Positions 57,498 to 64,000 of a DNA stretch of 64,000 bases are shown here, piece by piece. The position numbers and the translations under genes were made by a program. The DNA is from Leeuwenhoekiella polynyae (GTDB taxonomy: Bacteria; Bacteroidota; Bacteroidia; Flavobacteriales; Flavobacteriaceae): assembly GCF_042683665.1 (NCBI RefSeq), contig NZ_JBHUOO010000024.1; one strand, given 5' to 3'. A model generated the notes under the pieces. The model did no database searches. It was not told where the DNA came from and saw only the letters and a list, made by a program, of their open reading frames with translations. Every line of letters starts with the position of its first letter. Position 1 is the stretch's first letter.

Positions 57498-58088
57498 TTA
57501 TTTTATCATGGTTTCAGAAATCACGGTAAGTTGAGTCTCCGAGGAGATTCCGCTAGTTCCAGAAAATTTAATTCCATTACAGTTAAGCACAACGGGGTCT
57601 TCCCCAGAAACCGTGATATCTTGACTAACGACCATAGTATCTTTTGTAGCAAAGTACGCTAGTTTTAAAGGAAAATATATTGCTTCCAGAAGTTCAACAT
57701 AGTCACTCACCTTTGCTGTATCTCCATTGAGATATGCCGCATAGGCTATGTCTAAATTATCTTTAACCGATTTAGTCAATAAATCAGTAATTGATTTCCC
57801 TTCCTTTATAGCATCAAGGATTTCTTGATAAGTGTTAGTAAATGGTTTAGGATAAACAACAAATTGGTCTGAACTTAGATCGGAACCAATCAAATATTTT
57901 AGTTCACCGATTTGATTAACCTTGTGTATCGAAGGAGAAAAAGATGAAATACTTAGATCTCCAGAAAAAACTACAGATTCGTTACTGGAGCCGTCTAAAC
58001 TAAAATTGTTAAAATCACCCTGTAATCCAAATTTAGCATTGGTTTCTGTAAATAGAGAGTTCCCATTTGCAACATTTTGATCTGTCAT
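57498..58088 (-). CDS. 196-aa protein sharing the N-domain of the 431-aa protein
   Basis: A 196-residue protein that is the first gene of the eleven-gene run. It aligns by eye with residues 1-215 of the next protein: ETNAKFGLQGD with ATNKKLGLPAE, HKVNQIGELKYLIG with VTVNSIADLRKMLG, and YVELLEAIYFPLKLAYFA with YESLLNEVQFPMKMAVFS, but it lacks the glycine-rich tail. No signal peptide. Function unknown. It may be the short or regulatory form, or the cap, of an assembly built by the tailed paralogue. Confidence 0.78.
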   Translation of the reverse strand: MTDQNVANGNSLFTETNAKFGLQGDFNNFSLDGSSNESVVFSGDLSISSFSPSIHKVNQIGELKYLIGSDLSSDQFVVYPKPFTNTYQEILDAIKEGKSITDLLTKSVKDNLDIAYAAYLNGDTAKVSDYVELLEAIYFPLKLAYFATKDTMVVSQDITVSGEDPVVLNCNGIKFSGTSGISSETQLTVISETMIK

Positions 58089-58295
58089 GAGTTTTTAGAA
58101 TTAATTATTAGTACTAAAATATTTTATCCCACTTAAAATTAAGTGTTTAAAAATTTTGTGTAACAGGGATAAACACCCTTTTTTAAATTTTTAATTTATT
58201 TAATCCCGAAAAGAATCTGAATTTACATGCTTGATATGCTTTGAAATAGGGTTTTAGTCCCTTTATATACCATATCTAAATCGAAGCATTTTGAG
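58089..58295 (-). promoter_or_regulatory. Upstream region of the eleven-gene operon
   Basis: 207 bp of AT-rich DNA before the first gene. It contains a perfect 16-bp palindrome, CACTTAAAATTAAGTG (58130-58145), 42 bp upstream of the start codon, a possible operator. A second, weaker AGGG...CCCT pair lies near 58165-58185. I found no clear TAnnTTTG box in the right orientation. The region ends at the S41 pseudogene. Confidence 0.4.
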
Positions 58296-58699
58296 GGCTA
58301 CAGCCAGTCCCTTGGCTCTCCACGTTTTCGGTTAGTTTTGATGGGTACTCAATAGAATGTCCACCCTTAAATGCATATAAATCGAAGGTTAATTGTGAAA
58401 ATTGAACTTCTTTTTTCCAAAAATTAAGGTGTGTACCCCCTATTGAATACTGAAATCAATCGGAAAATTCCCACAATAATTTTATGTTTTTTTAAATTTG
58501 GGATTTCCGCGTAGAGTGTTTCCTCTTCCCGGTCAAAAGCCTCCGGGCTTGTTTTTACAAACAGAAAGGGATAGTCCTCGTGAATGGTATTTTGAAAAAA
58601 CCGAAGATCTTCCTGCCACGGCGTAGCATTTCCGTTTTCTTGTGCAACCCCTTGAAGGGCCAGGAATAGATTGAGTAGTATAAGAATTAATTTAACCAT
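58296..58699 (-). pseudogene. Truncated S41 peptidase 5' fragment
   Basis: From ATG 58699 (MVKLILILLNLFLALQGVAQ, identical signal peptide) about 75 codons remain almost identical to the intact peptidase at 24392-26038. Beyond FDREEETLYAEIPNLKKHKI the sequence drifts and meets a stop at about 58424-58430. Recognisable traces continue to about 58296 (CTACAGCCAGT matching CTACGGCCAGT at 25633). The catalytic part is absent. Confidence 0.85.
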
Positions 58700-58955
58700 C
58701 GTTATTTGGATTGATGAATGAGTTATAAAATTGCCAAGGGGCAATCCCAAAAAGATATTAAAAGGAAACCGCTTTTGATTCCTCAGCAAGTCTGACCGCA
58801 TTTAAATCTCGATTATGTGTTAAAGTTATGGTTATCAACTTGTTAATATGCTACCCGCACGAGTAGTTTTTAAAAATAACCGGTTTCATAGAAAAATATT
58901 CAGATCGTTAAAACTACCCTCAGGAGTAGTGTGTAGAAAAGGTATATTTGTTAGT
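58298..58955. repeat. Direct repeat flanking the 32-kb block, right copy
   Basis: Matches 25633-26296 in the same orientation. Here the LuxR side is intact and the peptidase side is a pseudogene, the reverse of the left copy. The leader hairpin TTGCC-AAGG-GGCAA upstream of the peptidase start is also kept in both copies. Confidence 0.85.
58851..58950 (+). promoter_or_regulatory. Twin palindromic operators and promoter of the LuxR gene
   Basis: CTACCCGCACGAGTAG (58851-58866) and CTACCCTCAGGAGTAG (58914-58929), 63 bp apart start to start. A Bacteroidota-type -7 box, TATATTTG (58943-58950), lies only 5 bp before the ATG at 58956, so the transcript would be leaderless or nearly so. The second operator falls where the -33 element should be. 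Autoregulation by the adjacent LuxR protein is the simplest reading. Confidence 0.6.
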
Positions 58956-59714
58956 ATGGCAGACATTCCTTCTTTTTTCTCGCTTAAAAACAGCATCAAC
59001 ACGCTAACGGATACCGATAAACAGCAAACCGAAAATTATCTCGAAGTTGTAGAGGCCTTTGCCAGAACCACCTATCAAAGTGTTTATGTGATTGATTATG
59101 AACAAAAAGGATTTGAGTATGTATCGGATAATCCGTTGTTTTTATGCGGAAATTCGGCTGCGGAAGTCCAAAAAATGGGGTATGATTTTTATTTTAAGTA
59201 TGTGCCCGATGTTGATCTCGAACTGCTCTTAAAAATAAATACCATTGGGTTTGATTTTTACGAAACCAAGCCTGTTGCAGAACGGAAGGACTACAGTATT
59301 TCGTATGATTTTCATATAAAAACGGAAGCCGGAAAACCCCTATTGATCAACCAAAACCTCACGCCCCTCTTTTTAACCGAAAGCGGAAAAATCTGGAAAG
59401 CCATTTGTTTTGTCTCCCTGTCTACCCAACAGGAGGCGGGTAATATCACGATTACCCAAAAAGGCAGTTCTGAAAAACGAATCTATGATCTAGCGACGGA
59501 TTGCTGGAAGGCTGTCCAAAAGATTAAACTCACTCAACGGGAACAGGAAATCCTGCACTACGCGATGAGAGGTTACGCGATTACGGAGATTGCTGAACAG
59601 CTTTATATTTCATCCAATACGGTTAAATTTCATCGTAAAAAACTCTTTGAAAAGTTGGGCGTGGCGAACATTTATGAAGCGATTTCGTATGCTACGGGAA
59701 ATAAGTTGATATGA
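58956..59714 (+). CDS. LuxR-family transcriptional regulator
   Basis: A 252-residue regulator from ATG 58956 (MADIPSFFSLKNSINTLTDT). The N-terminal part (VVEAFARTTYQSVYVIDYEQ, KGFEYVSDNPLFLCG) looks like a PAS-type sensor as in many Bacteroidota LuxR proteins. The C-terminal HTH is complete: LTQREQEILHYAMRGYAITE, IAEQLYISSNTVKFHRKKLF. An in-frame ATG at 58848 would translate the operator region and is rejected. It stands divergent from the S41 stub and should bind the twin CTACCC..GAGTAG palindromes. There is no evidence that it controls the eleven-gene operon, whose promoter region lacks those palindromes. Confidence 0.88.
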   Translation: MADIPSFFSLKNSINTLTDTDKQQTENYLEVVEAFARTTYQSVYVIDYEQKGFEYVSDNPLFLCGNSAAEVQKMGYDFYFKYVPDVDLELLLKINTIGFDFYETKPVAERKDYSISYDFHIKTEAGKPLLINQNLTPLFLTESGKIWKAICFVSLSTQQEAGNITITQKGSSEKRIYDLATDCWKAVQKIKLTQREQEILHYAMRGYAITEIAEQLYISSNTVKFHRKKLFEKLGVANIYEAISYATGNKLI

Positions 59715-59759
59715 GTTTGGAGCTGATATAAAGTTTACTTGAATGTGCCTATATCTATA

Positions 59760-59940
59760 GTAGCATGTTCTGTTCATTTTCTTTGCTTGTCCAAAGAAAA
59801 CGAACCAAAAGAAAAGACCCTTTTTCTTAGGTATTTTTGCCTGATAAGGCAAAACCGCAACAAGTCCCCTAAATTTTCTCCAAGGCTTCGAAAATTTTTA
59901 ACGGGGCCTTTTTGCTATACTGAAGAAAAAGAAGGTTGAA
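59760..59940. repeat. Dispersed repeat-like sequence in the 59,715-60,173 gap
   Basis: CATTTTCTTTGCTTGTCCAA followed by GAACCAAAAGAAAAGACCC resembles the element family at 22.9-24.0 kb. It is followed by a TGCCTGATAAGGCA hairpin (59839-59852). No gene is seen in this gap; the frames on both strands run through this element. Confidence 0.5.
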
Positions 59941-60062
59941 ATATATACAAAACACTAATATCTATTGAATTATCGAGTATTATCGAACTAAACATAGCGT
60001 TTTGGAGCATTTGGTTCGTGTATTTGGGGAGCGGTATACCGGACGTATCATGGAGGTATCAT

Positions 60063-60140
60063 GGGCTTTGCATGGGCGTATCCCCGGGTGAAGGTCGGGT
60101 GAACCGTGGGTGAACCTCGGGTGAACTATGGGTCAACCTG
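60063..60140. repeat. 11-bp-period array downstream of the 60,174 gene
   Basis: Five exact 11-bp units begin at 60086, 60097, 60108, 60119 and 60130 (GGGTGAAGGTC, GGGTGAACCGT, GGGTGAACCTC, GGGTGAACTAT, GGGTCAACCTG). They are preceded by two looser units at 60063 and 60074. One unit, GGGTGAACTAT, is identical to one in the array at 20509-20574. It starts 34 bp past the gene's stop. Confidence 0.8.
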
Positions 60141-60173
60141 GTTCTAGAAAGCGTTAAGATTTTGAGGAAAGTC

Positions 60174-61001
60174 TTAGTATACGGCGATGCATTGCATGGA
60201 TCGGCCGGTTTCTAGGGCTATAAATTGACCGTTATGCTGTTTGCCATACTGGATTCCCAGCCAGAGGATATGGGTTGCTTTTGGAGCATGGGCAGCTGAC
60301 GCAGGGTTGGATGGTAAGGATTTATGGGGTTTATTTTTGGGAATTGGTATATAAAACTCAATTGGTTCGGGAATATCGGTTAGTGCTATGGGCGGTGTGG
60401 TGAGGTGGGTATTTGCGGGTGCAACTCCTGGGTTTACCGGGGTGTATTTTTGCATGTTTGTATCCCAGATGTATTCCGGGAGAGTCATTTGTAGAACCAT
60501 GAGCGTAAACTGATTCGCATATTTGGGTGTACCCACCAGGTCATGGGATTGCATCCCTGAAAAAGCAATGTCTATCCCTTTGGAGGTCAGTCGTAATCTT
60601 GGTGAATACTTCAATTGTTTGTTAAACTCATATTTTTTATGGAGTTGGATGCCGATGAGTGCTTCGGGAAGATTGCTGGCATTGATGCTGCGTTGTCCCG
60701 GTACTCCTCTGCCCTTTTTGGCCATTTTTAGGCAACAGCTGGTAAGTCGGTTGTTAAAGCTCGCATCTTTAAAGTTATCCAAGTACGGCGCCAGTTCGTT
60801 TCTGATGGCTTTGGCATAGGAAGAAGCCCCCCCGAATTCTTGATTGTTTTTACGAACCGCCTTGTAGCGTGGGTCGTTGTTGATACGTTCTTTGTTGGGC
60901 GGCGTCGCTTTTCTACATACCCATTTTCCATTGAGGGTGTAATAGGTAATTCCGTCAATCGTTCCTTTAAAATCCCCTAATTTAGATATTGGTTTTGCCA
61001 T
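60174..61001 (-). CDS. Conserved Bacteroidota protein of unknown function (paralogue of 20605-21444)
   Basis: A 275-residue protein starting MAKPISKLGDFKGTIDGITYY and ending SMQCIAVY. It is close to the 20605-21444 protein in the first 105 residues (NDPRYKAVRKNNQEFGGASSYAKAIR, FNNRLTSCCLKMAKKGRG) and the last 30 (THILWLGIQYG), and diverged between. It has no signal peptide. Preceded by AAAAGGTC before the ATG, like its paralogue. The conserved ends with a variable middle suggest a scaffold with a specificity region, but the function is unknown. Confidence 0.75.
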   Translation of the reverse strand: MAKPISKLGDFKGTIDGITYYTLNGKWVCRKATPPNKERINNDPRYKAVRKNNQEFGGASSYAKAIRNELAPYLDNFKDASFNNRLTSCCLKMAKKGRGVPGQRSINASNLPEALIGIQLHKKYEFNKQLKYSPRLRLTSKGIDIAFSGMQSHDLVGTPKYANQFTLMVLQMTLPEYIWDTNMQKYTPVNPGVAPANTHLTTPPIALTDIPEPIEFYIPIPKNKPHKSLPSNPASAAHAPKATHILWLGIQYGKQHNGQFIALETGRSMQCIAVY

Positions 61002-61192
61002 GACCTTTTGTTTTAAAGCACTAAGATATAGTCAAATACGGCAAAAGTCAAGTGTAATGCATTGAAATTAAATGCGTTATCTGCATTTTTAGGAATTTAG
61101 CAATGGGAATGCCAAAACTTTTGAGAAGATGTGATTTATACTTGGGTTAAATTATTGATACTGTATTGGTTGTATATGTTATTGTTGGCACA

Positions 61193-61207
61193 CGCGATAC
61201 AATCGCG
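61193..61207. repeat. CGCGAT-ACA-ATCGCG hairpin
   Basis: A perfect 6-bp stem with a 3-base loop, related to the sequence at 15004-15018 and to the hairpin near the end of each 322-bp tandem unit. It lies in the 361-bp gap 61,002-61,362, which otherwise holds only the terminator at 61315 and no gene; the 66-codon frame at 61131 runs through this repeat. Confidence 0.55.
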
Positions 61208-61314
61208 CGTCAAAAAGAGTACCAATTCTTATTCACAAACGGATGCAAATTCTATATTCACGGAGCTGGCAAAGCGGGAACATAGGCTTCTATTTTATTT
61301 ACTTTTTTTAAGCA

Positions 61315-61344
61315 AAAAGGCTCCGTTTTGATGCGGAGCCTTTT
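61315..61344 (-). terminator. Rho-independent terminator of the lipoprotein pair
   Basis: AAAAGGCTCCG and CGGAGCCTTTT form a perfect 11-bp stem around an 8-base loop, followed on the minus strand by a T-run. It lies 19 bp beyond the stop of the PEGA lipoprotein gene. Confidence 0.85.
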
Positions 61345-61362
61345 CAAGTAAACGATCCCGGG

Positions 61363-61830
61363 TTAAGGTTTGCGTTGCAGCTGCCCTACCTGTTCCCAGT
61401 TGGGATCTACTTCCATACTGATGGTAAGGTAAAGTGTACCGTTATCCATCGTATAGGAAGTTCCTTCTTTAGATTGTCCGTCAATTTCTTCAGGTTTTAG
61501 CTGATACATTGCCCCGGTAATCGGGTCTACCACCAAACCAATAAGACCACCGATCAACACGTTTCCTAAATACCAGGCGTTGAACTTCTTTTTTAGGGTC
61601 GTGATATACGGCTCATAGCCTTCCAACTCCAAAAGCAGCGTGTATTCCTGATTGCGTTTCAGCTTTTGTTGAAGGGGTGTGGGCCCCATATCAATCTCGT
61701 TGATCGCTACCCGGGCTTCTTTGGGATACGAATTGATGTGAACATCCTGTCTGGATCCGGAAATGATGGTTGCGCAACCGCTAAGCGCTAAGGCTAAGCC
61801 TAAGGTTGCTGTTTTTAAATGGGTATTCAA
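61363..61830 (-). CDS. PEGA-domain lipoprotein
   Basis: A 155-residue lipoprotein (MNTHLKTATLGLALALSGCA, lipobox Cys at residue 19). The mature part, DVHINSYPKEARVAINEIDM with GPTPLQQKLKRNQEYTLLLE and GYEPY, is a PEGA domain. It is followed by a hydrophobic Gly-rich piece (YLGNVLIGGLIGLVVDPITGAMYQL), common in this protein type. A surface or periplasmic role is expected; no specific function is known. It starts 7 bp after the upstream lipoprotein gene. Confidence 0.85.
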   Translation of the reverse strand: MNTHLKTATLGLALALSGCATIISGSRQDVHINSYPKEARVAINEIDMGPTPLQQKLKRNQEYTLLLELEGYEPYITTLKKKFNAWYLGNVLIGGLIGLVVDPITGAMYQLKPEEIDGQSKEGTSYTMDNGTLYLTISMEVDPNWEQVGQLQRKP

Positions 61831-61837
61831 GGTTTAA

Positions 61838-62230
61838 TCAATCTAGTTTTAGTTCGTACTGTTTGAGTTTAGCAACATCGCCGTTATAGCGGTAGAGGTC
61901 TATTTTGAGTCGGTAACACGAACTCCATAGATCCGGTTTTTTGGTATCAGTTACTTTTACGATGTTGGCTCCGTTTTTTCTAGCCTCGATCCGTGCTTTG
62001 TTCAACAAGCTGTTGAAACTGCAATCTGTAGAAAAACCGGAATCCTGAAAGCGCAAGCTGCCGACTTTAATAAGGTCGTCCGGCAGCTGGTGTTCCACGT
62101 CTAAAAAGGCTACAGGTTCATCAGGGGTTAAAGAGGTTAGTGGATTAGACACGTGGGAAGCCAGTTTTGGACTACACCCGGTGATCCCGAATGTAATTAC
62201 CACACTAAAAAATAGAAAAGCATACCGCAT
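61838..62230 (-). CDS. Small lipoprotein of unknown function
   Basis: A 130-residue lipoprotein (MRYAFLFFSVVITFGITGCS, Cys at residue 19). The mature part has FLDVEHQLPDDLIKVGSLRF and NSLLNKARIEARKNGANIVKVTD, a YbjQ/RcsF-like 'A..GAN.V' pattern, with two further Cys (TDCSF, SSCYR) that could form a disulfide. It forms a two-gene operon with the PEGA lipoprotein, ended by the terminator at 61315-61344. Confidence 0.75.
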   Translation of the reverse strand: MRYAFLFFSVVITFGITGCSPKLASHVSNPLTSLTPDEPVAFLDVEHQLPDDLIKVGSLRFQDSGFSTDCSFNSLLNKARIEARKNGANIVKVTDTKKPDLWSSCYRLKIDLYRYNGDVAKLKQYELKLD

Positions 62231-62557
62231 AAAGGATGTTGTTAAGGTATTGATTTACAGAAACGTGACCGCTGTTTAGGAGGTCCTATTTGCGGACGAA
62301 TATATATAATAATCCAATTCGTTTTTGAAAAAAAAATGACGGTAATAAAAAAATAATAACCGAATAACCGTTAGATTATCAAGTATTTATGCTTTTTGAA
62401 TACAAAATGTTCCGTACCTCAAGTAGCATGAGGGCTTTTGTGTATGTCAGAAGGGAGCCATTAGAAGTATTCTCCTCACCCCAGCCCATCTCCCGAACTC
62501 CTTCCTTAAGTAAGGGGTGGAAGTTGGTTATTTAACTGTACTACTAATTATTGTACT

Positions 62558-62656
62558 AATACGGTGAAATTTCACCGTAACAAACTCTTTGAAAAGTTGG
62601 GTGTTGCGACGATTTATGAAGAGATTTCGTATACTATGGTGAATAAGTTAATATGA
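62558..62656 (+). pseudogene. LuxR 3'-end relic
   Basis: AATACGGTGAAATTTCACCG followed by AACTCTTTGAAAAGTTGGGT matches the last 33 codons of the LuxR gene (59616-59714), including the final ATATGA stop and the GAGTTTRGAGCT after it. No upstream part of the gene is present. It lies in the 625-bp gap 62,231-62,855. That gap also has a broken piece of the 322-bp unit (about 62,467-62,530) and flavobacterial palindromic repeats (62,703-62,848), and no gene. Confidence 0.8.
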
Positions 62657-62855
62657 GTTTAGAGCTCAGCAGATTCTAAAAATTAGCTATTACTAGTTCT
62701 TAGATCATCCTAAACTGGTTTTAGAATCGCTCAGAATATCTTTTCGAGTTTGTCGCATCGAGCGTGTCACACTGAGCTTTGTCGAAGTGCAGTCGAGATG
62801 TCACATACGCCTGTAAATAATGCTTGACTGTCTGATGCGATTTCTCAGTGGACCA

Positions 62856-64000
62856 TTAAAATGGAAGGTCATCATCGTCGTCAGATTCAATGTGACTAAA
62901 GTTATCTAAGGTTTTTTTTCTTCTTTCAAGTTCATCATTTATAATGTCATCTAAACTCCTATTTTCATGGTAATAAAAATCCTCATAAGTTGGTATCATT
63001 TCATCAGCATATGAGTCATAATCTTCAATTCGAGTAGTTTTTGATGGATTACTTTGTTCTATTAAATTTATTGAAGCATTGTAATTCCAATTCTTATCTA
63101 TAATATACTCTATATCGAAACTAAAAGAACTGTAAATGGAATTTTGAATATATTCCTTACTTTCTTCTAATTGTCGTATTAATTCGATATGGTAATCTTT
63201 TTCCACATTAACCTTTTCCAAAAAATAGTAGCTTTCATTAACTTTTTGATTAAATAGGTTTTTTGTGCGATCAAATAAAATACTATTAGATTTTAAAATT
63301 TTCGTGTTGATATTGAAGTGTTTTAGAAATAGCTTGAACAAATCTAAAAACTCGTCTAAACTCCCTTCGTTTAACAGTGAGTAAATAAAAAAATCGGGGC
63401 TAAAATTAGAAATGATTTTGTTTAGATTTTGATTACTTTTAATTTCATTCAGAAATTTCTTAGAATAAAAATGAGAATTATCATTACCTTTTAAGAACTC
63501 CCAATTTGAAATTTTCAGTAAAAAACTATTGGCAATTGGGGTTTCATTTTGAGTATTAAAGTAAAAATCAAATATTGAGGTTAAATAGTAATCATTATTA
63601 AAGTCTTTTTTCGAAATAAGTGTGTTACCAAATTTTCTTAAATGATCAATCAATTTTATACTTATTTTCTGCCTATTTGAAACATAAGGTTTAAAAAAAA
63701 AGTACCATTGCTTAATGTGTTTAGAGCTCATTAAAATCCGTTCTATTTCCGAATAATTCTTATTTATATAGTACTTAAGGAAGTCTTCAAGAGACGGATT
63801 AATGAATCCTATAAATGCTAATGTTTCACTATTATCGAAATCTATATCCAAAAAACGTTGGTTTATCACTATAAATCCATCATTAAGTCGTCTTATGGCT
63901 ATTTCGGAGTAATGGTGCCAGCTGTTTCGGTCAAACAGTGCCACTTTAAAAGATACTGCAATTATATATAAAATTAATGTTACTCGTTCTTTAAAGCTCC
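62856..64000 (-). CDS. C-terminal part of a probable STAND-type NTPase/effector (5' end beyond window)
   Basis: The frame is open from the right edge to the TAA at 62856. A GTG at 63944 is only an internal codon, because in-frame residues SFKERVTLILYIIAVSFK precede it. The visible part is helical: LFDRNSWHHYSEIAIRRLND, then IGFINPSLEDFLKYYI, a 'NPSxxDFL' motif like that in the C-terminal helical region of nSTAND-type NTPases. The end is acidic (HIESDDDDDLPF). The nucleotide-binding domain would lie outside the window. Very AT-rich, unlike the neighbouring lipoprotein genes. Such proteins often act in phage defence, which I cannot test here. Confidence 0.6.
   Translation of the reverse strand, partial: SFKERVTLILYIIAVSFKVALFDRNSWHHYSEIAIRRLNDGFIVINQRFLDIDFDNSETLAFIGFINPSLEDFLKYYINKNYSEIERILMSSKHIKQWYFFFKPYVSNRQKISIKLIDHLRKFGNTLISKKDFNNDYYLTSIFDFYFNTQNETPIANSFLLKISNWEFLKGNDNSHFYSKKFLNEIKSNQNLNKIISNFSPDFFIYSLLNEGSLDEFLDLFKLFLKHFNINTKILKSNSILFDRTKNLFNQKVNESYYFLEKVNVEKDYHIELIRQLEESKEYIQNSIYSSFSFDIEYIIDKNWNYNASINLIEQSNPSKTTRIEDYDSYADEMIPTYEDFYYHENRSLDDIINDELERRKKTLDNFSHIESDDDDDLPF

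Noticed and set aside
26297..58297. Prophage or integrative conjugative element
   Set aside because: No integrase, relaxase, terminase, capsid or conjugation gene is present; only the flanking duplication suggests mobility.
60063..60140. CRISPR-like array of 11-bp repeats
   Set aside because: There are no spacers, the repeat is far too short and degenerate, and there are no cas genes; treated as a periodic array.

Overview
The window looks like the chromosome of a marine-type Flavobacteriia/Flavobacteriaceae bacterium (Bacteroidota). Signs are the low GC, a TonB-dependent receptor with a carboxypeptidase-like N-domain paired with a DUF4249 lipoprotein, DUF4251, a Met-zincin metalloprotease, weak ribosome-binding sites, and many short intergenic palindromic repeats typical of this group. 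No rRNA, tRNA, CRISPR array, integrase or transposase was seen.

Layout. 1-3.2 kb: an alpha-E / permuted ATP-grasp / transglutaminase operon (minus strand). 3.4-8.9 kb: secreted metalloprotease, then a dehydratase / ketoacyl synthase / ACP trio, a nitroreductase and a small secreted protein. 8.9-14.9 kb: ArsC-fold protein, HPF-type protein, TerC, Aquifex-type aconitase, a decayed deaminase, an FNT channel and a DUF4251 lipoprotein. 15.1-19.8 kb: a 59-aa membrane protein, a TonB receptor / DUF4249 pair and a small exported protein. 19.9-24.4 kb: a repeat-rich zone with one gene, a four-copy tandem repeat of about 322 bp and several dispersed elements. 24.4-26.3 kb: S41 peptidase with its divergent control region.

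26.3-58.3 kb is an inserted block of about 32 kb, visibly more AT-rich. It holds an APH-type kinase and one long minus-strand run of eleven tightly packed genes (58,088 down to 27,859). In transcription order these are: two related proteins, the second with a glycine-rich tail; a wholly glycine-rich protein; a tandem lipase-like protein lacking the catalytic serines; a 3386-aa DUF6603-type giant; four conserved-looking proteins of unknown function (501, 311, 1376 and 401 aa); a FAAL-KS-AT-KR-ACP-TE polyketide synthase; and an Asp/Asn beta-hydroxylase-type oxygenase. None has a visible signal peptide. I regard this operon as the best candidate for an undescribed system: a lipid- or polyketide-making enzyme bound to a set of very large beta-rich and glycine-rich structural proteins.

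The block sits between two direct copies of the same module (S41 peptidase 5' end, twin palindromic operators, LuxR regulator start). The left copy keeps the peptidase and has lost LuxR. The right copy keeps LuxR and has only a peptidase stub. This complementary decay fits insertion by recombination between duplicated modules. 58.3-64 kb: the LuxR gene, a paralogue of the 20.6-kb gene with the same 11-bp-period array downstream, two lipoproteins, another LuxR tail relic, and the C-terminal part of a probable STAND-type protein running off the right edge.
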